Source of the DNA: Neostapfia colusana
Taxonomy: Eukaryota; Streptophyta; Magnoliopsida; Poales; Poaceae
Assembly (NCBI GenBank): GCA_030760725.1
Contig: JASWHV010000012.1
Location: 36,425,652 to 36,489,651, forward strand
Direction: 5' to 3'
Length of the DNA stretch: 64,000 nucleotides
The notes below the pieces were generated by a model. The model ran no database searches. It was not told the origin of the DNA and worked only from the letters and a program-made list of their open reading frames with translations. The first letter of the stretch is position 1. The number at the start of each line of letters is the position of its first letter. This document shows positions 36,478 to 46,252 of this stretch, piece after piece. Position numbers and translations under genes: made by a program.

Positions 36478-37899
36478 TAAATGTGGCCTAGAGGGGGGTG
36501 AATAGGCCTTTAGAGAATTCCTGCACACTTAATAAAGTTATCAGAAACTTGACTGACCGGACTAGTCCGGTTGTGTGGGCGGACTAGTCCGGTGTGCTGA
36601 ATTATTTGAGTTAATTAAGTGTGTCTCACAAATTTAATCTTATAGCAGCGGAATGAGAACAACAGTTTTTATAAATTAAATTTATTGTATGGATGCACGT
36701 GCAAACTTGTAAGGAACTCAAACGATGACTAGCAAACTAGTGATCTAATGTGTCAAGATGTAAAACACATGAGAGACAAAAGACACGAATTTTTACTGAG
36801 GTTCGATCTCACCAAGAGATCTACGTCCTCGTTGAGGAAGCTCACACAGAGCCGGGTTCCCAACCCTTTCCCTCTTCAAGTCACCACAAAGGCTGATTTG
36901 ACTCCACTATCACGGGTAATCACCGAGTTTGTGGGGCAACCTCACACGTTGAGGGCTCCCACAAGAATTACAGTGAGAAGGTGATCAAATACACTAAAAA
37001 AGATTACAATGCAGAATATGAGTGTAGAGAAATCAAACCCCAAGAGCTCACAACGAAAGAACGACGATCTCTCAATCCCAAATCCAAGTATTTGATTGAT
37101 CTTGGCCTTTTTGCACCTTAGATGTATGGAGAGATGTGTTTTTGGGCTCTTGGGTCAGGTGGCGGCGCTAGGGTTCAAGCTTTTGACAATATGTGTCCTG
37201 TCTTTTCAGGGAAAAGACGAAAGACCTCTTTTTATAGGCTTTCCCAAAGAGTTACCGTTGTTAAACCTACTACCGGACTAGTCCGGTATATGATCGGACT
37301 TGTCCGGTCTACTTCCAGTGGGTTAACCGGACTAGTCCGGTCCACAAACCGGACTTGTCCGGTGCTATGTGAAATGGGGTTTCAGAAACTTCAGCGGACT
37401 AGTCCTGTCGCTTGGATGGACTAGTCCGCAGTCCTCTAAAGAGGACAACAGAGACATGACCGGACTAGTCCAGTCCAAAACCGGACTTGTCCGGTTGAGT
37501 TCCAGTAAGCTGACCGGACTAGTCCGATTCACAAATCGTACTAGTCCGGTGCACTATGTTTGCGTCTTCCAGAAAGTTAAACGGACTAGTCCGGTCCATG
37601 AACGGACTAGTCCGGTTTTCAGTGGATTTTAGTTGATTTTTAAACCCCTTACCCTTACACAAAGTCATGAGCTCTTGAGATGTGTCTCTCTCACACACAA
37701 CCTATACATTTATATCTACTTTGCTCTAAATTCCACTAACGTCTTCCTTTTCGGGCACCTCTCTATTTTTCACCTTTTTGTGTGTGCCGAGCCAGTTCAC
37801 TTTGTTTATCCTGCAATCATCTTAATAGTTTCATTAGGATCTCATATGTTCGTCATCAATTAGCCAAAACCCACAAGGGATATCCTAGATGCACTTACA
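36478..37899 (-). repeat. 3' LTR of Copia-2
   Basis: Minus strand TGTAAGTGC to CACATTTA; the last CA is TA here but CA in the other LTR. Holds two palindrome clusters (36557-36593 and 37274-37616) and a TATA-like TATAAAAAG complement at 37227-37236. Confidence 0.92.
37274..37616. repeat. Array of about 12 CCGGACTAGTCCGG palindromes in the 3' LTR
   Basis: The core CCGGACTAGTCCGG is a perfect 14-base palindrome. About 12 exact or near copies occur here, several as the variant CCGGACTTGTCCGG. The same array is at 47048-47390 in the other LTR. Maize Sireviruses are known for related CGGAC-type palindromes, which supports the lineage call. It lies on the 5' (upstream) side of the LTR's sense strand relative to gag, around the TATA region. 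Confidence 0.9.
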
Positions 37900-38310
37900 A
37901 TCTCCCCCTTTTTGGTGATTGATGACAACTATTTGAGATATCACAATTGAGAATAAAAAGTTGATTTTCATAAAGTGTACACATATGAGAATAATAAAGA
38001 ATTCAAGAAAAAACTTCTCACATATGCACACACCTTATGGTGGGGTGCCTCACAGGTGTGTGATAAACAAAATGTGATAAATTAAAGACAAACAGTAGTG
38101 AACATGTAAGTGGGCATTAGAGCATAGTACATCACACATAAGAAAAGAAATATTGCATTACAAGATTTTAAAAATAGGTACATGTCATTGATCACAAAAG
38201 ATCTTAATAACTAATACTAGATAGAAATAGTCCAAGTCTAATCTCAATCTTCCATCTCAATCTCTCCCCCTTTGGCATCAAGGCACCAAAAAGGGAAAAA
38301 TTGAGGGGAA
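37900..38310 (-). other. 3' untranslated region of Copia-2 with two polypurine tracts
   Basis: The minus strand has AAAAAGGGGGAGAT directly before the 3' LTR (37900-37913) and a second AAAGGGGGAGAGA near 38261-38273. No coding frame is visible between them. Confidence 0.85.
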
Positions 38311-39810
38311 TCACTCATCGCTGCCTCCTCCGTCAGTCTCAGTCTGATCATCATCTTCAGCATCCACGGGAGCAGGATCTTCCTCTGAGTCCTCGGAGGC
38401 GGGCGGTGATCCAACGGGCTCAATCTCAAGCTTTGCACAGATAGACTTGATATTGGCATTGACGTACTGTTGATGTTTCTTCCTTGCAAGCTTTTCTTTG
38501 CGTTGCCTGTCTTCGATCTTACGGCAGCAGGCAAAGATGGAGGAGAGCATCTTGAGGATGCCGCTAGATGATTCTTGGGCAGGTGGAGAACTAGGAGGAG
38601 CAGCTGCAGACCTAGTGTCATCATGAGCTTGCTTTGATCTCCTCTCCACTGGTGGAGAGGACGGGGCAGTTGGAGCCGGAGGGAGAGTGTACTCGGTGGG
38701 TTTTTGCGGCTTCAACCCCGTATGCTTGACATCCTTGACAAACTCGAGTCCCGTCACTTTCTCAATCATGTACATGATATACGGTGCGTATCCACAGGAC
38801 CTATTGGGGGTAATTGAGATGTTCACAATGTCGTTGTAGATATACTCAAAGACATTGAATGGTCTCCTCCCACTAATGACCTTCATGAGAGTCCTCAAGG
38901 TTCCTTGTATAGTTCCTGCATCTCCATCCTTCGGAGCTATCGTCTTTCTCAAGACTCTATTTAGGACCACAAAGAAGGGCTTTAGATATTTGATGGTGGG
39001 AGGAACATATGGCATCCTTGTGTCATAGAGAAATTCAAGTTCCTCCTTCTCCAGGGGTTTCAGATTATGAATGACCAGTTCATGATCCAAAGTGTTTTGG
39101 AGGTGAAGAATCCTAGCAAATTCATCATACGTGACACTATACCTTGAACCATGAGTCATCCAAGTAAGATTGTCTCCATCATCCCGAGCAAAGTAGAGAG
39201 TGGAGTAAAACTGGGTAATTACTTCATTGTTCCAGTCATACTCAAAGGATAGCAGGTCCGTCAGACTGTGCCTCTCTAACGCTTCCACCATCTCACGAAA
39301 GGCAGGATACCTCTTTGACTTCAGATATTCAACATTTAGCCATTGACTCTCTACTACAGGGTTCTTCATCTTCATGTACACATGCTCGTAGTAGTCTGCA
39401 TGGAAGTTGCTCCAGAACCTCGGGTCAGAGCATTGCTTAGGTCGGTCATACACTTGAATCTTCCTGAAATTATCAGCTAGCTCACTTCCTTTTCCAGTGA
39501 AATCCTCACTTGAAGGCTGCCTGTTGCGGTGAATTGGGTTTTTCATCTTCAAGGGCCCAAGGGGACCACTAGCAAGTCCCTTCCCTTTATTGAGAATTCT
39601 TTTTGGCCCTGACGAGCCCTCAGCAGCATCTTTCCTTAGAGGCCTTTTGCCAATGACTTTCCTCTTCTTAGGTTGATTGTCGTCGGAGGGTGGAGAGTGG
39701 ACATTGACATCATGTCTCTTCTTCATAACTCTCTCCTTGGTCCTCCTCACTTTCTCGCGTTGAACGTCTTCATCAATGTGGAAGGAGCTGTCATCTGAGC
39801 CTGAAGACAT
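38311..39810 (-). CDS. Third ORF of Copia-2, 499 residues, downstream of pol
   Basis: Same strand as gag-pol. I take the ATG at 39810 (MSSGSDDSS); an open non-ATG extension runs to 39831. Order: acidic start, Arg/Lys-rich stretch with PKKRKV (residues about 47-52), a nuclear-localisation-like signal; a central ~250-residue region (FYSTLYF, VTYDEFARILHL, RPFNVFEYIYNDI) that resembles the helical domain found in plant transposon and Athila-type ORF1 proteins; a proline-rich link; a basic helical part; an acidic tail. No signal peptide or membrane segment is visible, which argues against an envelope protein. Sireviruses are known for extra ORFs here, so this may be one, or a captured gene. Function unknown. 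Confidence 0.8.
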   Translation of the reverse strand: MSSGSDDSSFHIDEDVQREKVRRTKERVMKKRHDVNVHSPPSDDNQPKKRKVIGKRPLRKDAAEGSSGPKRILNKGKGLASGPLGPLKMKNPIHRNRQPSSEDFTGKGSELADNFRKIQVYDRPKQCSDPRFWSNFHADYYEHVYMKMKNPVVESQWLNVEYLKSKRYPAFREMVEALERHSLTDLLSFEYDWNNEVITQFYSTLYFARDDGDNLTWMTHGSRYSVTYDEFARILHLQNTLDHELVIHNLKPLEKEELEFLYDTRMPYVPPTIKYLKPFFVVLNRVLRKTIAPKDGDAGTIQGTLRTLMKVISGRRPFNVFEYIYNDIVNISITPNRSCGYAPYIMYMIEKVTGLEFVKDVKHTGLKPQKPTEYTLPPAPTAPSSPPVERRSKQAHDDTRSAAAPPSSPPAQESSSGILKMLSSIFACCRKIEDRQRKEKLARKKHQQYVNANIKSICAKLEIEPVGSPPASEDSEEDPAPVDAEDDDQTETDGGGSDE

Positions 39811-40695
39811 GATGCCTGATAGGGAGTTCAAGGATTAGATGCAAATGGACTCATTATTGACTTCAAATGGGAACGTAGGGGTTCAACTGTCAGAGACCGG
39901 ACTTGTCCGGTTTCAGAGAGCGGACTTGTCCGGTGGACCGGACTTGTCCGCCTCTGTGCACCGGACTAGTCCGGCCTGGCATAAGAACCCTAATGTTTCA
40001 TTTGAATCAAATCTCCTATCTAAGGGCATAAAGGTAGGAACATGGTAGGAATACATCTATTGAGGCAATGTACATCCTTTTGAAATCAAAGAAAACTATC
40101 TAGAACTAGAAAAGTTGAGATTTTGGTTTAAAAGGGGAAATTTACCAAGATTTGAAGATTTGCATCGAAGAAGTGGAAATCAGTCCGGATGAGTCCGGAG
40201 TAGGGGGACCACTCGTCAAGGGGAGTCTTTTTCGCGGAGAAAAACTCGATTTTGAAGGTTCAACCAGAAAATCACTTTGGGGGCTAGGGTTTGGAAGAGG
40301 AGAGGGAGAGCAGGCCTAATGAGGAGTGAGGGAGAGATCTGGGCTGGCCAAGTGCTTCTATATACGACTGACCGGACTAGTCCGGTCATGGTAGCGAACT
40401 AGTCCGGTACCCTTGAGTTAACCTAGTTGTTGTCAGTACGGACTAGTCCGGTTGGAAATCGGACTAGTCCGTTTCCAACAGACTTGATACATATATAGTT
40501 AATTAATAGTGATTCAAGGACAATAATTTTGCAAGTAGTCTTGGTGATTACGACCAGTAGGCAATCAGCAATCGAACAATGGTCATAATCCACAAGATTT
40601 TTTCATTAAAAATAGTTTTCTGAGTAGAAAGGAGAGGAGGAGCATTTTTGACAATATGGAGGAACAATTTAAGTTGCAACCAGGTATGCAATGTT
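39811..40695 (-). other. Spacer between pol and third ORF of Copia-2, with LTR-like palindromes
   Basis: About 885 bases with no credible coding frame. Palindromes of the CCGGACTAGTCCGG/CCGGACTTGTCCGG type cluster at 39895-39975 and 40371-40475, as in the LTRs. It may contain a promoter or processing signals for the third ORF; this is inference. Confidence 0.6.
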
Positions 40696-43600
40696 TCAAG
40701 CCACATTTCGAGAGTCAAGAATGTTTAGCTCATTTCTTAGTTCACAGAACCTTTTCTCATCTAATGGTTTGGTAAAAATATCTGCAAGTTGTTTTTCAGT
40801 CCTAACATGTGAAATAGCTATGTCACCTTTTAATGAATGATCTCTAAGAAAGTGATGACGGATGTCTATGTGCTTAGTTCTTGAGTGCTCTACAGGGTTG
40901 TGTGCAATCTTTATAGCACTTTCATTATCGCATAGAAGCGGGATATGACTTAGATTGTAGCTGTAGTCCCTAAGAGTTTGTTGCATCCAAAGCAGTTGCG
41001 CACAGCAACTATCGGCTGCAACATACTCTGCTTCCGCTGTGGAAAGAGCAATGGAGTTTTGCTTTTTAGATGACCAAGAAACTAGGGACCTACCAAGAAA
41101 TTGACAAGTCCTTGACGTGCTCTTTCTATCGACTTTGCATCCTGCATAGTCGGCGTCGGAATACCCTATCAAGTTAAACTTGGATCCTTTGGGATACCAA
41201 AGGCCCAAGTTGGGTGTGTGCACAAGGTACCTTAGGATTCTTTTTACAGCAATTAAGTGACACTCTTTAGGTGCGGCTTGAAACCTTGCACACATGCAAA
41301 CACTAAGCATAATATCTGGCCTAGATGCACATAAGTATAGTAAGGAGCCAATCATGGACCGATATACCTTTTGGTCCACATTTGGACCGTCTTCATTGAG
41401 GTCGAGATGTCCGTTGATGGCCATGGGTGTCTTGTTGGGCTTGGCTTTGTCCATATTGAATTTCTTGAGAATGTCTTGTGTGTATTTAGTTTGGCTTATA
41501 AATGTACCTTCTCTCAGTTGCTTTACTTGAAATCCCAGGAAGAACTTCAATTCACCCATCATTGACATCTCGAACCTGTCTGTCATTATTTTGCTAAATT
41601 CTTCACAGAAGGACTCGTTAGTGGATCCAAAGATAATGTCATCAACATAAATTTGACATACGAATAAATGATCATCAAAATGTTTAGTAAAGAGTGTATA
41701 GTAAGCTTTACCAATTTTGAAACCATTTTGAATCAGAAAATCTCTAAGGCACTCATACCAGGCTCGAGGAGCCTGTTTGAGGCCATAGAGAGCCTTACGC
41801 AGTTTATAGACATGGTTGGGATACTCCTGATCTTCGAACCCCGGTGGCTGCTCCACATAGACTTCCTCCTTTATCGGACCATTGAGAAAGGCACTCTTGA
41901 CGTCCATTTGATACAACTTAAAATTATGGTGAGTAGCATATGCCAATAAAATGCGAATGGACTCAAGTCTAGCTACAGGAGCGAAGGTTTCATCGAAATC
42001 CAAACCTTCCACTTGAGAATAACCTTTGGCCACCAACCTCGCTTTATTTCTTGTCACTACTCCATGTTCATCTTGCTTGTTCCGAAAGATCCATTTGGTT
42101 CCAACGATGTTTGCCCTTGGTCTTTCCACCAGCTCCCACACTTCATTTCTTTTGAAGTTGTTCAGCTCCTCTTGCATCGCAATCACCCAGTCTGGATCCC
42201 TTAAGGCTTCTTCTACCCTGTATGGCTCCAGAAAAGACACAAAAGAATAGTGTTCACAGAAATTTGCAATTTTAGATCTAGTAGTTGCTCCCTTAGCAAT
42301 ATATCCAATGATATTGTTGACAGGATGGTCCCTTTGCACACACTGATGTACTCTTGGGTGTGGAATTTGTGTAGTTGCTTGTTCTTCATTGTCTTCATGT
42401 GTCATGTCTCCCCCTAGATCATTGCTTCCATGATCATCTTGATTTTCTTGATCTTTCTCAACCTTATCTTGTGTAGGAGCTCCCCCTCGATCATTGCTTC
42501 CTTGTTGAAATTCATCTTGTGTCTCCTCTCGTGGTAGGATATCACCAAGTGCCATTTTCTTCAGTGCTTCACATGGAGCTTCCTCCTTATCTAGCATAGA
42601 CTTATCGACTTGCTCCACTTGTGAGCCGTTAGTTTCATCGAACACTACGTCACGTGCTACTTCAACAAGGCCGGACACCTTGTTGAAGACACGATAGGCG
42701 TAGGCATGCGATTCATATCCGAGCAAGAATCCTTCATCGGACTTCAAAGCAAACTTCGAGGCCCTTGGTTTCTTGTTCAGAATAAAACATTTGCAACCAA
42801 AAACTTTGAAATAGGAAATGTTAGGCTTTTTACCCGTGAGAAGCTCATATGGAGTTTTCTTCAGTAGTCGATGAAGGTGCAACCGATTTGTGGCATGACA
42901 AGCGGTGTTCACCGCTTCTGCCCAAAATCGGTCTGACGTCTTGTATTCATCCAACATTGTTCTCGCCATTTCGATCAATGTTCTGTTCTTCCTTTTAGCC
43001 ACCCCGTTTTGTTGAGGCGAGTAGGGTGCCGAGAATTCATGCTTTATACCTTCTTCATTGAGATATTCTTCAACTTGGGTGTTCTTGAATTCTGTCCCAT
43101 TGTCACTTCTGATATTCTTTACGGTTGATGAGAATTCATTTTGAGCTCTTTTCAAGAACTTCTTTAGGATTCCCCGAGTTTCTGATTTATCATACAAGAA
43201 AAATACCCAGGTAAATCTTGAAAAATCATCAACAATTACTAAACTGTATTTGTTACCGCCGATGCTGATGTACGCAATTGGACCAAAGAGATCCATGTGG
43301 AGAAGTTCCAGCGGTCTAGCGGTGGTCATCACATTCTTGGCGGGGTGTGGTGCTCCAACCTGTTTTCCTGCTTGACAAGCGCTGCACGATCTGTCTTTTT
43401 CAAAAACCACATCCTTAAGACCACGGATGTGACTACCTTTTAGAAGTTTCTGTAGATTTCTCATTCCAACATGGGCTAGCCGTCTATGCCACAGCCATCC
43501 CATGTTGGTCTTTGCAACCAAGCAAGTGTTGAGTTCGGCTTTATCTTTGTTAAAGTCAACAAGATAAAGCTTTCCCTTCAACAATCCCTTGAATGCAATC

Positions 43601-43920
43601 GAGCCATCGCTTCTTCTAAAGACGGTCACACCCTCATTAGTGAATGAACAGTTGTAACCTTTGTCGCATAGTTGATATATTGATAGAAGATTATAATCTA
43701 GAGAGTCTACATGTAAAACATTAGATAAGGTGTGTTGAGAGGATATTTTAATGTTACCACTACCAAGGACCTTTCCTTGGCTGTTCTCTCCAAAGTATAT
43801 ACCTTCACTTGGATCCTTGTTGCACTCGTATTCCACAAACATACCTCTCTCTCCGTTCATATGATTTGTGCATCCTCTATCTAGCACCCACTTAGATCCA
43901 CCGGAGGAGTAAGCCTGCAA
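40696..43920 (-). CDS. pol: pol of Copia-2, open frame of about 1074 codons
   Basis: Protease: WVLDRGC, with Ser of the usual DSG replaced by Arg (AGA, 43876-43878). Integrase: HHCC region (HRRLAHVG ... CSACQAGK), first Asp in LLHMDLFG, second in RSDNGTEF; the third catalytic residue, exactly 35 residues on in the motif normally GVAERKN, is Lys (AAA, 42994-42996). Reverse transcriptase: DVKSAFLNG and YVDDIIFG both intact. RNase H: DADYAGC and TAEAEYVAADS. The frame has no ATG near its start; the gag stop lies 7 bases upstream in another frame, so a frameshift or splicing must join them. The sequence before GCTTAC is TTCTATTTTGCAG, acceptor-like. Integrase is probably inactive. Confidence 0.92.
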   Translation of the reverse strand: MQAYSSGGSKWVLDRGCTNHMNGERGMFVEYECNKDPSEGIYFGENSQGKVLGSGNIKISSQHTLSNVLHVDSLDYNLLSIYQLCDKGYNCSFTNEGVTVFRRSDGSIAFKGLLKGKLYLVDFNKDKAELNTCLVAKTNMGWLWHRRLAHVGMRNLQKLLKGSHIRGLKDVVFEKDRSCSACQAGKQVGAPHPAKNVMTTARPLELLHMDLFGPIAYISIGGNKYSLVIVDDFSRFTWVFFLYDKSETRGILKKFLKRAQNEFSSTVKNIRSDNGTEFKNTQVEEYLNEEGIKHEFSAPYSPQQNGVAKRKNRTLIEMARTMLDEYKTSDRFWAEAVNTACHATNRLHLHRLLKKTPYELLTGKKPNISYFKVFGCKCFILNKKPRASKFALKSDEGFLLGYESHAYAYRVFNKVSGLVEVARDVVFDETNGSQVEQVDKSMLDKEEAPCEALKKMALGDILPREETQDEFQQGSNDRGGAPTQDKVEKDQENQDDHGSNDLGGDMTHEDNEEQATTQIPHPRVHQCVQRDHPVNNIIGYIAKGATTRSKIANFCEHYSFVSFLEPYRVEEALRDPDWVIAMQEELNNFKRNEVWELVERPRANIVGTKWIFRNKQDEHGVVTRNKARLVAKGYSQVEGLDFDETFAPVARLESIRILLAYATHHNFKLYQMDVKSAFLNGPIKEEVYVEQPPGFEDQEYPNHVYKLRKALYGLKQAPRAWYECLRDFLIQNGFKIGKAYYTLFTKHFDDHLFVCQIYVDDIIFGSTNESFCEEFSKIMTDRFEMSMMGELKFFLGFQVKQLREGTFISQTKYTQDILKKFNMDKAKPNKTPMAINGHLDLNEDGPNVDQKVYRSMIGSLLYLCASRPDIMLSVCMCARFQAAPKECHLIAVKRILRYLVHTPNLGLWYPKGSKFNLIGYSDADYAGCKVDRKSTSRTCQFLGRSLVSWSSKKQNSIALSTAEAEYVAADSCCAQLLWMQQTLRDYSYNLSHIPLLCDNESAIKIAHNPVEHSRTKHIDIRHHFLRDHSLKGDIAISHVRTEKQLADIFTKPLDEKRFCELRNELNILDSRNVA

Positions 43921-43927
43921 AATAGAA

Positions 43928-46198
43928 TTATTTCTGGGTTTTAGGTACCCAAGCTTGCTTGGGTCCTCTCAGGTTAGTCACAAGAGTCTTGGGCACCCAC
44001 ACACAAGTTTTTAAGTTCTTGTGGCGTAGCCCTGTATATTTAGCAATGACTTTTCCATACTTGTTTTTCATGAGAACATAAGAAGCATCAAATGTATGGA
44101 ACAGTGTTTGTAATTCAGATTCATGGGATTTTTCTTTAACAAAAATGATTCTATTCTTAGCATGATTAGGAGTAGACATGTGTCTGTTCCTGTCAAAGCC
44201 AAGACCATCTTTGACATTGGGAGGTCTAGTGATCATATATGCACTTCGTGCATATTTGATCTTCTCCTTATCAAAGATGCCGTTTTGAGAAGAATGCATG
44301 TCATGAGAGGTTGAAGCATTAGAAATTACATTCTTCTTACTAGAGCAAGTGCAGGCTCTTATTGTTGTCGAGCTCATATCTTTGGAGGAAGAGCTCTTGG
44401 AGGAAGAGGAGTCACATTGTTTGAGCGACTCAACTTGCACCTCAAGGATTTTGTTAACTTTTGACAAGTTAGCAAGTTCTTCCTTGATTGCAATGTGCGA
44501 GTCCTCTAACTTTGAGTAGGTTTCCTTACTCAAGGCTAGCTCTAACTCAAGTGACTCATTCTTCTCTCTTTCAAGCTCAAGAAGCTTTTCAACTTCTTGA
44601 TATCTCTTCCTCTCACGGATGAGCATATCTTCTTGTCGGTTGACAAGTTCTTCCTTCTCAAAGATTTCGTTCGACAACATTTCCATTTTCTTTAAAGCAA
44701 TTTTACTTAGCCCTCTAAATAATTCTTCATTATCACTAGAGCTATCAAAGTCATCAATGGAGGAATTTAGTATAGGAGGAGTAAGTCTAACCTTTTTCTT
44801 GCCTTCCTTAGCCATAAGACAAGTGTGGTTGTTCATGTCCCGTCCTCCCATGTTCAGAAAGAGTGTGGCTCTCATAGTTGGTTTCTTGACTGCGATAGTG
44901 GCCATCTCTTCTTCTTCATCGGAAGAGAACTCGTCGTTTGAGTCCCACTCCTTCCCAATGTGAGCTTGATGGGCTTGTCTTCTTTTTCTGAAATTTTTCT
45001 TTTCTTGAGATCTTGTTTTCTTCTTCTTTTTGTTTTCTTCATAAGTACAGTCCACCATGAAGTGACCATACTCTCCGCAGTTGTAGCAAGTACGTCGAGC
45101 CTTGGATTTTCCTTTATCCTTGATTTTGCCTTCATGTGAATTGTTGCCGTGTCTTCTCTTCATCATGCGTTTGAACTTTTTGATGAAGAGTACCATTTCT
45201 TCGTCATCAAGATCGGTGCTTTCGTCGCTTGTATCTCCATCGTCTTGGTCTTCACGAGTTTCTTTGAGTTTGGGTCTGCACGTTGCTTTGAGAGCAACTT
45301 CTTTCTTTTTAGAAGAGGTGAGCTCGGCTAAGTCTTTGACGTATTGAGCCTCTTTCTCCATCATTTCATGATTTATGATCTTTCCCAATAACTCATCGGG
45401 AGTCATCTTGTGAAACCCGGGGCTTTCTCTAATCATTGAGCAAAGTGTGACGTTTCTTGGCATGAAGGCTCTTATCATCCTTTTGACTACCTCGTGACCA
45501 GTCCATTTCTTACTTCCATAGGCACGGATTTTGTTGATGAGTGCCTTCATCCGATTGTACATGTCTTGAGGTGATTCGCCTTCTTCAATAGCAAATCTCC
45601 CCAACTCTCCTTCTAGCATCTCAATTTTGGCTTCACGTACAGACCTATTTCCTTCATGAGCAGTTTTGAGTGTATCCCAGATTTCTTTTGCACTTTCTAG
45701 TCCATCGATCTTGGTGAATTCTTCTCTGCTCAGTGACGATGTGATTACTGCAACGGCTTGTGCATTTCTGTGAATCTCTTGTTCTTGTTCCGGAGTGAGT
45801 TCTTCATCCGTGTCTGGGATATCTATTCCTGTGCAGACAATATGCCAAAGGCTGGGATTCAAGGATATTAGATGCATTTTCATGTTGTACTTCCACATGG
45901 TGTAGTCACTTCCATCAAACTGTGGGGGCCTTCCCATAGGAATAGAGAGATAATGATTATTTGAATTGAGACGGTTGTAGTTGTAAGGATACCAGGAGTA
46001 GTCGTGATGACCACTCCCCATCGTCTTTTCTTCCTCTTTTCCTTTTTGTGCCAGCAGTTTCTTTCTCAGGAGTGCTTTTAGCTGCCTCACTTCTTCATCG
46101 TCATGTGGACTTTCTTTCAGCACATCGAAGGCTTTGGCTTCTTGCTCCTCATCGTTGTTGCTCGTCTTCGGGATATCATTGTTCTTCTCAGAGGCCAT
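43928..46198 (-). CDS. gag: gag of Copia-2, intact, 756 residues
   Basis: I chose the ATG at 46198 (MASEKNND), about 40 bases after the primer site; the open frame extends into the LTR without ATG. Copia-type Gag region (FDGSDYTMWKYNMKMHL, then a UBN2-like stretch to about residue 240), a zinc knuckle CYNCGEYGHFMVDC, Lys- and Glu-rich segments, and a long Leu/Glu/Lys region (SKIALKKMEMLSNEI onward) likely to be coiled coil. Length well above typical copia Gag fits Sireviruses. Not closely similar to Copia-1 gag, so the two are different families. Confidence 0.92.
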   Translation of the reverse strand: MASEKNNDIPKTSNNDEEQEAKAFDVLKESPHDDEEVRQLKALLRKKLLAQKGKEEEKTMGSGHHDYSWYPYNYNRLNSNNHYLSIPMGRPPQFDGSDYTMWKYNMKMHLISLNPSLWHIVCTGIDIPDTDEELTPEQEQEIHRNAQAVAVITSSLSREEFTKIDGLESAKEIWDTLKTAHEGNRSVREAKIEMLEGELGRFAIEEGESPQDMYNRMKALINKIRAYGSKKWTGHEVVKRMIRAFMPRNVTLCSMIRESPGFHKMTPDELLGKIINHEMMEKEAQYVKDLAELTSSKKKEVALKATCRPKLKETREDQDDGDTSDESTDLDDEEMVLFIKKFKRMMKRRHGNNSHEGKIKDKGKSKARRTCYNCGEYGHFMVDCTYEENKKKKKTRSQEKKNFRKRRQAHQAHIGKEWDSNDEFSSDEEEEMATIAVKKPTMRATLFLNMGGRDMNNHTCLMAKEGKKKVRLTPPILNSSIDDFDSSSDNEELFRGLSKIALKKMEMLSNEIFEKEELVNRQEDMLIRERKRYQEVEKLLELEREKNESLELELALSKETYSKLEDSHIAIKEELANLSKVNKILEVQVESLKQCDSSSSKSSSSKDMSSTTIRACTCSSKKNVISNASTSHDMHSSQNGIFDKEKIKYARSAYMITRPPNVKDGLGFDRNRHMSTPNHAKNRIIFVKEKSHESELQTLFHTFDASYVLMKNKYGKVIAKYTGLRHKNLKTCVWVPKTLVTNLRGPKQAWVPKTQK

Positions 46199-46239
46199 TG
46201 ATCTCTCCGAGATGTGAGTCTCGTTGATGGAGAACTTGG

Positions 46240-46251
46240 CTCTGATACCAA
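46240..46251 (-). other. Primer binding site of Copia-2
   Basis: The minus strand reads TGGTATCAGAGCC right after the LTR end CACATTCA and two bases, matching initiator tRNA-Met. Confidence 0.9.
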
Positions 46252-46252
46252 T

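Noticed and set aside
37274..37616. CRISPR-like array of palindromic repeats
   Set aside because: Spacers are irregular and short, there are no cas genes, and the array is part of a plant LTR present twice.
38311..39810. Envelope-like gene of Copia-2
   Set aside because: Position fits, but no signal peptide, membrane segment or cleavage site is visible; kept as an ORF of unknown function.
40800..45350. Plus-strand frames of 60-114 codons opposite Copia-2 gag and pol
   Set aside because: Antisense shadows of long, domain-bearing minus-strand genes.
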